Position numbers and translations under genes: made by a program
DNA from: Acidobacteriaceae bacterium
GTDB lineage: Bacteria; Acidobacteriota; Terriglobia; Terriglobales; Acidobacteriaceae
Assembly: GCA_027449965.1 (NCBI GenBank)
Contig: DAIDKP010000013.1
Location: 62,001 to 126,000 of the forward strand
Length of the DNA stretch: 64,000 bases
Direction of reading: 5' to 3'
Shown: positions 10,578 through 19,702 of the stretch, in pieces
Numbering within the stretch: position 1 is the stretch's first letter
Layout: each line of letters starts with the position of its first letter
The notes under the pieces: generated by a model
What the model saw: the letters and a program-made list of their open reading frames with translations, nothing else
What the model was told of the DNA's origin: nothing
Databases searched by the model: none

Positions 10578-12713
10578 CTACTGGCTGAGGTTTTGCTGGA
10601 GAAACTGGACGATGCGCTGGCGGGCTTGCCATCCGTGCCAGGGTTCCGGGGACGGATAGCCGAAGATGCCGCGCGCCAGCGGCCCGTGGTCTTCGCGCGG
10701 GAAGAGCATCATCTGTACGGGTACGTTCATTTGACGGAGAGCGCGGTACATCTCTTCGCTCTGGCCCATGGGGTCTGTCGTGTCGGACTGGCCCTGAAGG
10801 AGCAGAAATGGGGTGCGGGCGGCATCGACGCGGGAAAGCGGACTTTGCCGCCAGGCGTCTGTGAAGTGTTGCCAGGGCAGTCCGTAGTACCAGCGATCGT
10901 ACCAGGAGCCGCCTTCGGTGCCGTATTCGCTGAACTGATCGATGACCGGCGCGCCGGAGATGATGGCGCGGAAGCGGTTGGTTTTGCCTTCGGCAAAGCC
11001 GGCCATCTCTCCGCCGTAACTGTAGCCCATGAGGGCGAGGCGCTCGCCGTTCAGCTCAGGATGGGCTTTGAGCACCGCATCGAGGCCGGCCATGATGTCG
11101 GCGAAGTCTTCTCCGCCGAGGTCGTTTTTGTTGGCGGCAGCAAAGCGCCAGCCGTAACCACTGGAGCCACGCGGATTGGGACGGAGAACGGCCCATCCGT
11201 GGCCGAGCAGAAAGCTGACCCAGGGATCGTACCGGTCTTCCCAGGCGCGGAGCGGTCCGCCATGAACCTCGACGATGAGAGGAACGGGGTTGTGCTCATC
11301 GGCCTGCGGCGGCACGCTCAGCAGTCCCTGGATGGAAAGTCCGCCCTGCTGCCATTGGACGAGGGTGGAGTGTACGGCTTTGACGGGGTGGAGGGATGGA
11401 GTCTGGAGCGCAGTGCAATCGTCGCCCAGGCGCGCGGCAAAGCAGAGGGTGGGCGGGTGGTCGCTGGATTCTGCGAACCAGACCCAGCCGGATTGGTTGT
11501 GGTTGGTGGCGAGGCCGGTGAGAACGGCAAGCGACTGCGGCACGGGCTGGGGTGTTTGTGCCGAGTCTGCGCGAAGGATGACGGCTCCGAGGCGAACACC
11601 CTGGGCGACGGCGACGAGGATGCGTCCGTCGGTGAGCGGGACGGGTTCGCCGTAGCCGAGGCCACCGTCGAAGTCAGGCATCAGACGTTGGGGTGAGGCC
11701 AGCGGTTCGGTGGCCATGGCATAGAGTTCTTCGACTCCAGGCGGTGCGTCTTCCGGGGTTTGAGCTGCGAAGAAGAGATGGCTGCCGTCGCGACTCCAGG
11801 CGATGGGGCCGCGCAGGGTAGCGGGAGCGTGGACAAGCCGAACGGGTTTGTCGGTACTGGTGGGAACGATCCAGGCTTCGCCGGAGGGCTTGAGATCGCT
11901 GGCGCCGTTGGGCGGCTGGATGACGGCGACAAGTTGACGGCTGTCGGGTGACCAGGATGCGGCGCGGACGTTTCCATCGAGGGCGACAGGCGTCAGAGGC
12001 GCGTCGGAGGCAAGGGATCCGTCAGCCTTGAGGTGGGCGAGATACAGCCGTGTTCGATGGGTCTGATGATCGACCCAGGTGGCGTCGGCTTTGTCGTCAT
12101 GGGCAACTTTTTCGCCGGGGGTCTGCGGGTCGAGCGCCCAGATGGCCAGCCCTGTGCCGTCAGGTGAAAGGGAGTAGCCGCTGACGCCTAGGTCGAGCGG
12201 TTTGGCAGCCTTCGCACTGGCTTTGCGGGCTTCCGGGATGGCGTCAGGAAGTTTGGCGTCATCCACCGATGGGAGAGTCTTGAGCGCGTAGGGGATGGCT
12301 TCACCGCCGAGCAGGGAGAGACGAAAAAGCTGGGTCCGCTGGCCGCGATGTGCGAGAAAGAGAATGAATTTGCCGTCGGGCGACCAGGCGGCGCGGCTTT
12401 CGCCGGATTTTTCTTTGCCGGGCATGAACGTGATCTGACGTGGGGCGGCGCTCGAGTCCGTGGGGGTAAGCCAGAGGTGGCTAAGTCCGCCATCGGCTGT
12501 GGCGTCGGAGACGCTGAAGAGCACTGTGCGACCGTCCGGACTCAACTCGGCGGCACTCATGGTACGGAGGTGCAGCAGGTCGTCGGTGGTGGGAAAAGTG
12601 AGGGCGCTGGTAGTTGCCGAATTGGTTTGGATGGAATGGGGTCGGGCCGCGGCGACCAGCGAAGCGAGGAAGCACAGGCAGACAGCAGATGTTCTCATGG
12701 GGTCAGCATACAC
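10578..12713 (-). CDS. S9 family (prolyl oligopeptidase-type) peptidase
   Basis: 711 aa; WD40-like N-terminal propeller; VEVHGGPLRAW, LMGYSYGGEMA nucleophile region, QSDTTDPMGQSEEMYRAL, EDHG. Confidence 0.9.
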   Translation of the reverse strand: MYADPMRTSAVCLCFLASLVAAARPHSIQTNSATTSALTFPTTDDLLHLRTMSAAELSPDGRTVLFSVSDATADGGLSHLWLTPTDSSAAPRQITFMPGKEKSGESRAAWSPDGKFILFLAHRGQRTQLFRLSLLGGEAIPYALKTLPSVDDAKLPDAIPEARKASAKAAKPLDLGVSGYSLSPDGTGLAIWALDPQTPGEKVAHDDKADATWVDHQTHRTRLYLAHLKADGSLASDAPLTPVALDGNVRAASWSPDSRQLVAVIQPPNGASDLKPSGEAWIVPTSTDKPVRLVHAPATLRGPIAWSRDGSHLFFAAQTPEDAPPGVEELYAMATEPLASPQRLMPDFDGGLGYGEPVPLTDGRILVAVAQGVRLGAVILRADSAQTPQPVPQSLAVLTGLATNHNQSGWVWFAESSDHPPTLCFAARLGDDCTALQTPSLHPVKAVHSTLVQWQQGGLSIQGLLSVPPQADEHNPVPLIVEVHGGPLRAWEDRYDPWVSFLLGHGWAVLRPNPRGSSGYGWRFAAANKNDLGGEDFADIMAGLDAVLKAHPELNGERLALMGYSYGGEMAGFAEGKTNRFRAIISGAPVIDQFSEYGTEGGSWYDRWYYGLPWQHFTDAWRQSPLSRVDAARTPFLLLQGQSDTTDPMGQSEEMYRALRQMNVPVQMMLFPREDHGPLARGIFGYPSPEPWHGWQARQRIVQFLQQNLSQ

Positions 12714-12722
12714 GCGGGCAGC

Positions 12723-12773
12723 AAAAATCCGAGCGATCTTTCCACGGTGATAGCGCGGAAAGATCGCTCGGAT
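12723..12773 (-). terminator. Intrinsic terminator downstream of infC
   Basis: Perfect 17-bp inverted repeat (atccgagcgatctttcc / 13-nt loop / ggaaagatcgctcggat) followed on the minus strand by TTTTT. Confidence 0.85.
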
Positions 12774-12803
12774 CCTTGGTAGTGAGAGCCGCAGGGCGGG
12801 GAA

Positions 12804-13418
12804 TCAGACGCTGGTGGTCTGATTGGCGTCTGCCGATGCGGTAGCCTGCCCCGGAGTGGCCGCAGGCTTCGGCTTGGGCTGTTCGACTTTCTTCGACGGA
12901 GCGAGGATGGCGTGGAGTGTGGTGCCCTCCATGCGAGGCATGAACTCGACGATGCCAGCTTCGCCGATGTCCGTGATCAGGCGATTGATGATGTTATAGC
13001 CAAGCTCGCGATGCGACATCTGGCGGCCACGGAAACGCAGGCTGGCCTTGACCTTGTCGCCTTCGTTGAGAAATCGCACACATTGATTTTTCTTGGTCTG
13101 GTAGTCATGCTCATCCACGGTAACGGAGAACTTGACTTCTTTGACGACGATGACCTTCTGCTTTTTGCGCGCGGCGTTTTCGCTCTTGTCTTTCTCATAG
13201 AGGAAGCGGCCATAGTCCTGAATGCGGCAGACGGGCGGGACTGCGTTTGGGGAAACCTCAACCAGGTCCAGTCCGCGATCCCGGGCCATCTTGAGCGCTT
13301 CAAAAGGCGGGAGAATACCGAGTTGCTCTCCATGTTCGTCAATTACGCGAATCTCGCGCGCCCGAATGCGCTCGTTGATCCGGATCATCTGTTTTGCAGA
13401 ACGCTTATCGAATGCTAT
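12804..13418 (-). CDS. infC: Translation initiation factor IF-3, probable ATA start codon
   Basis: IRINERIRAREIRVIDEHGEQLGILPPFEAL...; strong SD TGGAGGAG placed 6 nt before ATA at 13418-13416; alternative in-frame GTG at 13442. Confidence 0.93.
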   Translation of the reverse strand: MAFDKRSAKQMIRINERIRAREIRVIDEHGEQLGILPPFEALKMARDRGLDLVEVSPNAVPPVCRIQDYGRFLYEKDKSENAARKKQKVIVVKEVKFSVTVDEHDYQTKKNQCVRFLNEGDKVKASLRFRGRQMSHRELGYNIINRLITDIGEAGIVEFMPRMEGTTLHAILAPSKKVEQPKPKPAATPGQATASADANQTTSV

Positions 13419-13530
13419 GGTGCTCCTCCAGAGTGTGCCCACGTTTGCGAAGTGCCTGCGTTTGTCTCGCTCATGTGCCGCAGGCTCGCACTACGAGTAT
13501 ACCATTCTGTCGAATTTTCGATTACATCGA

Positions 13531-14367
13531 TTACATCCTGCCAAGCAGCCGCAGGAAGCGCGCCCAGGCGTCGTCGCGTGCTTTCCTGTTGGCCGGGCTG
13601 GCATCCGGAGCTTCACCTGCTCGCATGAATCCGTGGCCGGCGCCGGCATAGACGACGGGACGATAGACCTTGCCCGCGGCCTGCATGTCGGCGGTGGTGG
13701 AAGGCACGGTGGAGCTGACGCGCGCATCGTCGCCGGCGTAAAAGCCGTAAACGGGAGCGGAGATGGCGGGCATGGCTTCTTTGACAGGCGGTGTCCCATA
13801 GAAGACAAAGGCTGCGTTGAGATGCTTGTGGAGCGTGGCGTATTCAAAGGCTTTGCCGCCACCCCAGCAGAATCCTGCGACGGCGAGCTTGCCGTTGGCG
13901 GCAGGCTGCTTGAGAGCATAATCGGCCGTGACGCTGAGGTCGGACATCACCTGACGGGGATCAAGCTGAAAGACGGCCTTCACGGTTGAATCCATGTCCG
14001 GAAAGTCGCTGCTGCCGCCGCCGTGTGGGCCGTGCTCGCTGAGTAGGTCGGGAACGATGGCGATGTAGCCCTGGGCGGCAAGATCGTCGGCCATGCTGCG
14101 CGCCCAGTCCGAGAGGCCAAAGATTTCATGGACGATGAGAACGACGGAGGCTTTGTGGCTGACTTCGGGATAGACGATGTAGGCCTGAAGCTTGCGATGG
14201 TCGTAAGGGATGGTGACCCATTCCTGATGGCGAGGACTTTTGTTGAGCTTGGCTTTGGCCCAGTCCTGAGCGTGGGCGGAGCGGACGCCGAGAGACAGGA
14301 CTGCAAACAGGATGGCGATACAGATGGCCAAAACCTTTGCCGTGGAATGCTTTTGCCCGTGGTTCAT
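13531..14367 (-). CDS. Secreted dienelactone hydrolase family protein
   Basis: Signal peptide; VLIVHEIFGLSDWARSMADDLAAQGY, AVAGFCWGGGKAF, YAGAGHGFM. Confidence 0.88.
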   Translation of the reverse strand: MNHGQKHSTAKVLAICIAILFAVLSLGVRSAHAQDWAKAKLNKSPRHQEWVTIPYDHRKLQAYIVYPEVSHKASVVLIVHEIFGLSDWARSMADDLAAQGYIAIVPDLLSEHGPHGGGSSDFPDMDSTVKAVFQLDPRQVMSDLSVTADYALKQPAANGKLAVAGFCWGGGKAFEYATLHKHLNAAFVFYGTPPVKEAMPAISAPVYGFYAGDDARVSSTVPSTTADMQAAGKVYRPVVYAGAGHGFMRAGEAPDASPANRKARDDAWARFLRLLGRM

Positions 14368-14991
14368 GCCGGTGGTCCTCCTGAAGAGTAACGGATGCGT
14401 GGTGGGAAGGAACTGATCCTGCGAAGAATTCTACGCATCGTGGAGCGCTCCGCCAAGTGTGAGTGAGCGGTGCGAGGTCTGACAGAGATCCAAGCGTGGG
14501 TGAAGCTCAGTCCATAGGCGGCTTCAGCCGGTGGTTTGTGTGGCTCCGTGATCCAAACCGTCTATTCTTGAACCTTGCCCTGGCAAACCATCATCCAACG
14601 TTCGTGCGACGAGTTTTTCATCGAACCGAAATCATTCAATCCGGTTGCTGGTGGAAGAAGATACGAGAAATAATGCAGCCGACTGAGTTCGATTGCACAA
14701 AATTGAAGTTGTGCGAACGATAGCGAATCCCCCTCGGGTGTGTAAAGAATGAAGCTGACAACATATGTGTCGGCGACCTTCTATGAAGAAATTGTCATTC
14801 AATCCGCTTCCTGCCCGGTGCTATCCAACCCGCAGCGATTTCGTCTTACAGGGTATCCGTTGTGTTGAAGATACCCAGTCTGTTTCCTTCAGTCGGCGAC
14901 TGTTATCGAGTAGTCGTCTTTTTGTGGTCCGGAAATCTCCAGACACACGCAACATGCAATGCTTGTTCACGGGGCTTAAGGACTACTGCTC

Positions 14992-16053
14992 ATGACTATG
15001 TCTTATCTGAATCGCATTGCCACGGCCGTACCCGAGCATGATGTGCATGATCTCTTTGTGGTCTTTGCAGAGGAGATGCTTGCAGACCCAAGGCTGCGCG
15101 CGGTGTTTCGCCGGATGGCGAGCCGCGCGGAAATCGATCATCGATATTCATTTCTCAATACGCAGAAAGGCCGGGGATCTTTTTCGTCACAGGATGCGAC
15201 GGAACTGTATCGGCTGGGCAGCTTTCCGAATACTTCGCGGCGCATGGAGTTGTTTGAGCAGTACGCTCCGGTGCTGATGCGAAAGGCAGTCGACAACCTG
15301 GCGCTCAACGAGCAGGAGCGCGCTGGAATTACGCATGTGCTGGTGACCTGCTGCACGGGTCTGTATGCGCCGGGTCTGGATTTTGAGATTGTCGACCACC
15401 TTGGACTTTCACCGAGCGTGGAGCGCACGATGATTGGATTTATGGGATGCTATGCCGCGATCAATGCGCTGAAGCTGGCGCGGCATATTGTGCGTTCCGA
15501 TCCGAAAGCCAGCGTACTGATGGTCAACCTGGAACTGTGCACGCTGCACTTTCAGGAGACGCAGGATCTGGAACAGGTGCTTTCCTTCCTGGTCTTTGCC
15601 GATGGCGCGGCAGCAAGCCTGATTACCGCTCGCGAGCAGGGTCTGGCGCTGGACAGCTTTCGAGCCGTGATGGTGCCGGGTACCAGAGAATTGATTACGT
15701 GGAAGATCCGTGGGCTGGGGTTTGACATGCTGCTCTCCGGGCAAGTGCCGACGGAGTTGAGCCGAGCCTTGCAAGAGGACGAACTGATGCGTGAGCGAGA
15801 CAGGATCGATCTGTGGGCGGTGCATCCGGGCGGGCGGTCGATTCTGGATGCGGTCGAGCGAGGGCTGGAACTGCCGGATAGCGCACTGACGGCATCGCGG
15901 GAGGTGCTGTCGCGCTTTGGCAATATGTCGTCGGCGACGGTAATGTTTGTGCTGCAACGGATGATGCAGCAGGCGAGGCCGGGCCAGAGCGGGTGTGCGA
16001 TGTCGTTTGGCCCCGGACTGACAGCGGAGACGATGCGCTTCCATGTGGTCTAG
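14992..16053 (+). CDS. Type III polyketide synthase (chalcone/stilbene synthase family)
   Basis: Active-site Cys in MIGFMGCYAAINALKLA, His in WAVHPGGRSILDAVE, Asn in SRFGNMSSATVMFVL; 353 aa. Confidence 0.92.
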   Translation: MTMSYLNRIATAVPEHDVHDLFVVFAEEMLADPRLRAVFRRMASRAEIDHRYSFLNTQKGRGSFSSQDATELYRLGSFPNTSRRMELFEQYAPVLMRKAVDNLALNEQERAGITHVLVTCCTGLYAPGLDFEIVDHLGLSPSVERTMIGFMGCYAAINALKLARHIVRSDPKASVLMVNLELCTLHFQETQDLEQVLSFLVFADGAAASLITAREQGLALDSFRAVMVPGTRELITWKIRGLGFDMLLSGQVPTELSRALQEDELMRERDRIDLWAVHPGGRSILDAVERGLELPDSALTASREVLSRFGNMSSATVMFVLQRMMQQARPGQSGCAMSFGPGLTAETMRFHVV

Positions 16054-16768
16054 CATAGAGATCGATTTCAGTCAGCGGGTTTCTCCGCGCGAGTTGCCTG
16101 AGCTGATGGATGGCGAGTGCAGCTATGAGGATTTTCGTGAGTGCCTGCGCAGCCTGGAAGAGATCAACCGATGGCTGTGGGGATATCGACCAACGTTGGC
16201 CTGGCTGAATCGGCTGCCACTGGATAGGAACGGGCCGGTGCATATTCTCGATGTGGGTTGTGGTGGTGGTGATCTGCTGCGGAAGATTGCCGACTGGGCG
16301 CGGAAACGCGATGTCGCTGTGAAACTGACGGGCATTGACCTGAATCCCTATGCAGCGAAAGCGGCAGCGGAGGCGACCCCGAAGGCTTTAGGAATCGAGT
16401 GGGTGACGGGGAATGCGCTGGAGTTTTGCCCGAAGACGCCTGTGGATATTGTCGTCAGCTCGCTGATGGCGCATCATCTGGAGGAGGAGCAGATCATAGC
16501 GCTGCTCCGGTGGATGGAGGTGACGGCGCGTGTGGGTTGGTTTATCAATGACCTGGAGCGCTCCGAGCGGAACTGCCGCCTCTTTCAGTGGGTGGAAAAG
16601 ATGGCAGGCTGGCATCGGTTTGTGCGTCACGATGGCCCCGTGTCATTTCGACGCGCTTTTGTGGATGAGGATTGGGTGCGACTGCTGACTGCGGCGGAAG
16701 TGCCGCGAATCGCAACATCGGTGGAGCACTGGCGTCCGGGAAGATTGTGTGTGGGGCGCTGGAAGTGA
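16043..16768 (+). CDS. Class I SAM-dependent methyltransferase
   Basis: VHILDVGCGGGDLLRKIADWA motif I, LTGIDLNPYAA; overlaps the PKS stop by 11 bp. Confidence 0.87.
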   Translation: MWSSIEIDFSQRVSPRELPELMDGECSYEDFRECLRSLEEINRWLWGYRPTLAWLNRLPLDRNGPVHILDVGCGGGDLLRKIADWARKRDVAVKLTGIDLNPYAAKAAAEATPKALGIEWVTGNALEFCPKTPVDIVVSSLMAHHLEEEQIIALLRWMEVTARVGWFINDLERSERNCRLFQWVEKMAGWHRFVRHDGPVSFRRAFVDEDWVRLLTAAEVPRIATSVEHWRPGRLCVGRWK

Positions 16769-16868
16769 GAGCTGCAATTTTGACCGAGATGCATCGACAG
16801 GCAAAGTTTGTTGTTCCCGTTCGAGCACGGATGCAACGAATATCGTCTAACTACCGAGGAAACCGATA

Positions 16869-17504
16869 ATGCCGACTTCCACAATGCTCGCGTCCAAATC
16901 TGCGGGTTCCAGATTCAAGATCATGCTGTGGGCGGGCATTGGCCTCACGACGCTCTTTGTCTTCATCACTTCAGAAGTCCTCCTTGTCACCGACTACCCG
17001 ATGTATCACGCTTATCGCTTGCAGGTGATCGCTGATCGTCATCTGCTGATCCCGCATACGCTCGCCGGATTATTTGCCCTTTTGATCGGCCCTGTCAATT
17101 TCTCCTCGCGGATTCGCCAGCGTCATCTCACGCTTCATCGCATACTTGGTCGCGTCTATGTGGTTTCTGTTTTTGTCGGTTCGTTGACCGGTATCGCTCT
17201 CGCCTGGGGACGTCCGGGGCTTCCGGGGACATCGATGCAGGCTGCGGCGTGGATGGTCTGCACAGTTGCTGCTTTTATCACTGCGCGCAATCGTCACATC
17301 GCTGTGCACCAACAGTGGATGGCTCGCTCCTACGCAGTCACGTTTACTTTTGTCTCCAGCCGCGTATTCAATCTGGTGCCCGCTTACTGGAGCCATCTTG
17401 GCGATGTGCTGTCCGCAGTTGGCGTGATTGCCTTCACTCTCGCATCCCTGCTGGTAGTTGACCTGGGCTTCAACTGGCACGAACTCACAACGCGTCGCAA
17501 CTGA
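16869..17504 (+). CDS. DUF2306-like integral membrane protein
   Basis: Multiple TM segments; HLLIPHTLAGLFALLIGPVNFSSRIRQRHLTLHRILGRVYV and HQQWMARSYAVTF resemble DUF2306. Confidence 0.75.
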   Translation: MPTSTMLASKSAGSRFKIMLWAGIGLTTLFVFITSEVLLVTDYPMYHAYRLQVIADRHLLIPHTLAGLFALLIGPVNFSSRIRQRHLTLHRILGRVYVVSVFVGSLTGIALAWGRPGLPGTSMQAAAWMVCTVAAFITARNRHIAVHQQWMARSYAVTFTFVSSRVFNLVPAYWSHLGDVLSAVGVIAFTLASLLVVDLGFNWHELTTRRN

Positions 17505-17693
17505 TTTTTGATTCGTCGATGCAGAGCGGGCAAAGTCGCGCACGATCAATCGGCACGCAACCACCATAGAAAGACCAGCACTCAGATGACGATTCATTCA
17601 GGATGATCTTCCAATTGGCTTTTTGAGCGTCTATTACAAATAAGAATTCGCACGATTCGCTGATTGTGCACACAATGGATTAGGAGCAATATC

Positions 17694-18815
17694 TTGCACG
17701 ACGAAGTTCTGATGATTGGTGGTGGCGTGGCAGGCTGCGCAGCTTCCATTGCCCTGGCTCGTAAGGGGCGCAGAGTCACGATGATTGAACGCGAACCAAC
17801 GCCCCGCCATAAAGTTTGTGGTGAGTTTTTGAGCGGCGAGGCCCTGGAGGATCTGCATCTGCTTGGCATTGATCCCGCGTCGCTGGGAGCCGTGCCGATC
17901 GATTACGTTCGACTCGCCACGACAAGGCGCGCTGCAACGGCCCCGCTCCCGTTTCCTGCAAAGTCGCTTACGCGCAAGACTCTCGACACCGCTCTGATCG
18001 CCGAGGCGATAGCAGCGGGAGTCCGAGTTAAGTGTGGCCGCAGTGTCGAATCGCTGAGCCGGACAGCGGATAATCAATGGCAGGCAACGCTCGATGACGG
18101 CACTACGTACAAGGCCCCAACGGCATTTCTAGCGACAGGCAAACACGATCTGCGAGGCCACCGACGTCCCAAAGATCGCCATCAATGGGTTGGCTTCAAG
18201 ATGTACTTCCGACTGTCTGCCGCTCAAACCGCTGATCTGGCGGACGCTTCAGAGCTAACGCTTTATGCTGGTGGCTATGGCGGAATCCAGCCGGTGGAAG
18301 ACGGCATGGCGAATTTTTGTTGTGTAGTGCAACGGCGGTATTTCGCGCGCGCGGGTCTTCGGTGGGAGAGTCTTCTGGCAAAGATGAAACAGGACTGCCC
18401 TCACCTCGCAATGCGGCTGGAAGGTGCCGAGCCGCTGCTCGATAAGCCCATTACCATCGCGCATATTCCCTACGGCTACATCCGCCGCGAAACCGAAGAA
18501 GGACTCTACTGCATCGGGGATCAGGCTGCCGTAATTCCCTCCTTTACGGGGGATGGCATCTCGATCGCGCTGCACACGGCTCGCCGTGCTGCGGCAGCCT
18601 ATCTTGCCGGAGAATCGGCACCAGTATTTCAGGCAAAGCTGCGCACCGCCATGTTGCCGCAGATGCGCCTGGCGGAACTGGCTGCCAATGGGATGAACAA
18701 TGCCATCGCGCGCGCTGTGCTGCCGTTCTGCCTGCGGATATGGCCCGGAGCCATGCGCGTAACGGCAAAACTCACGCGAGTCACACAGCCCGCAGCGCAG
18801 GCATACGCGGGCTGA
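17694..18815 (+). CDS. FAD-dependent oxidoreductase (geranylgeranyl reductase/aromatic hydroxylase-like)
   Basis: EVLMIGGGVAGCAASIALARKGRRVTMIE Rossmann FAD motif; YCIGDQAAVIPSFTGDGISIALHTAR; AGGAG before a TTG start at 17694. Confidence 0.87.
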   Translation: MHDEVLMIGGGVAGCAASIALARKGRRVTMIEREPTPRHKVCGEFLSGEALEDLHLLGIDPASLGAVPIDYVRLATTRRAATAPLPFPAKSLTRKTLDTALIAEAIAAGVRVKCGRSVESLSRTADNQWQATLDDGTTYKAPTAFLATGKHDLRGHRRPKDRHQWVGFKMYFRLSAAQTADLADASELTLYAGGYGGIQPVEDGMANFCCVVQRRYFARAGLRWESLLAKMKQDCPHLAMRLEGAEPLLDKPITIAHIPYGYIRRETEEGLYCIGDQAAVIPSFTGDGISIALHTARRAAAAYLAGESAPVFQAKLRTAMLPQMRLAELAANGMNNAIARAVLPFCLRIWPGAMRVTAKLTRVTQPAAQAYAG

Positions 18816-18883
18816 AATAAGCCTGCCAGCAACTCGGTCAAAGATTCATTTTGGGTAGTCAACATCTTCCATCTGGAGACGCA

Positions 18884-19447
18884 ATGAAATCGTTCGCTGT
18901 ATTCGCGCTCGCCGCCATCCTCGGCCCAGTCGCCCTCGCTCAATCTCAAACTTTTGCGCTCAATCCCAATACAAGTGAAGTCAGGATGACTTTGAATACC
19001 ACGCACGAGGTTGTTCATGGAGTCTTTCATATTCAATCAGGATCGATTCTTTTTGACCGCAGCAACTCGAAGATATCTGGCTCCGTGATCGTGCTGGCTG
19101 GAAGCGGAAAGACCGGCAATGAACTTCGCGATAAGAAGATGGATAAGGAGATTCTCAAGGTAGAACGATATACTTCGATCTCTTTTGCTCCGCAAAGCTA
19201 TACCGGCACGATTGCGCCTGAAGGTGATTCAACCCTTCAGGTGAGTGGAGTATTCACGCTGCTTGGCAATCCTCATAACCTGACGATACCGATGCAGATT
19301 CACCTCGATGGATCTAAGGCAACGGTCAGCGCGCACTTCATTGTTCCCTACGTCGAGTGGGGCCTCAAAAACCCGAGCTTCATGTTCTGGAAGGCTGAGA
19401 ACGATGTTGCGATCGATCTGAATCTTACAGGTCAAATCTCCAACTAA
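18884..19447 (+). CDS. YceI family protein, exported
   Basis: Signal peptide MKSFAVFALAAILGPVALAQ; YceI-like lipocalin fold pattern (FALNPNTSEVRMTLNTTHEVVHGVFHIQSGSILFD). Confidence 0.85.
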   Translation: MKSFAVFALAAILGPVALAQSQTFALNPNTSEVRMTLNTTHEVVHGVFHIQSGSILFDRSNSKISGSVIVLAGSGKTGNELRDKKMDKEILKVERYTSISFAPQSYTGTIAPEGDSTLQVSGVFTLLGNPHNLTIPMQIHLDGSKATVSAHFIVPYVEWGLKNPSFMFWKAENDVAIDLNLTGQISN

Positions 19448-19702
19448 CGCGTGCTCCCACAACCTAGCGGAAGCGAGGTGCGACTCGTTTCAACTCCTTG
19501 ATCCAAGAGGGGCTAAGGGGTTCTGCCGAAATCGCAAAGTAGTTTAAAAAGAGGAAGGCTCGCAGGGCGCTACGATTCTGTGGCACCAGAAGCAGGCGTG
19601 CGCGGGTACGAACTGTGTCTGGAAGTCGAAGCGCGAAGCCGTTGCAGCACTTTGTGCTCTTCGAGTACGATGATCCCGACTTGCAGAGTCCGGGAAATAG
19701 GC

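Noticed and set aside
10575-11696. 373-aa plus-strand ORF with Gly/Val-rich translation
   Set aside because: Antisense of the S9 peptidase whose catalytic motifs are clear
14463-14995. Small ORFs (86 and 76 aa) upstream of the PKS
   Set aside because: No recognisable domains or convincing RBS; composition looks intergenic
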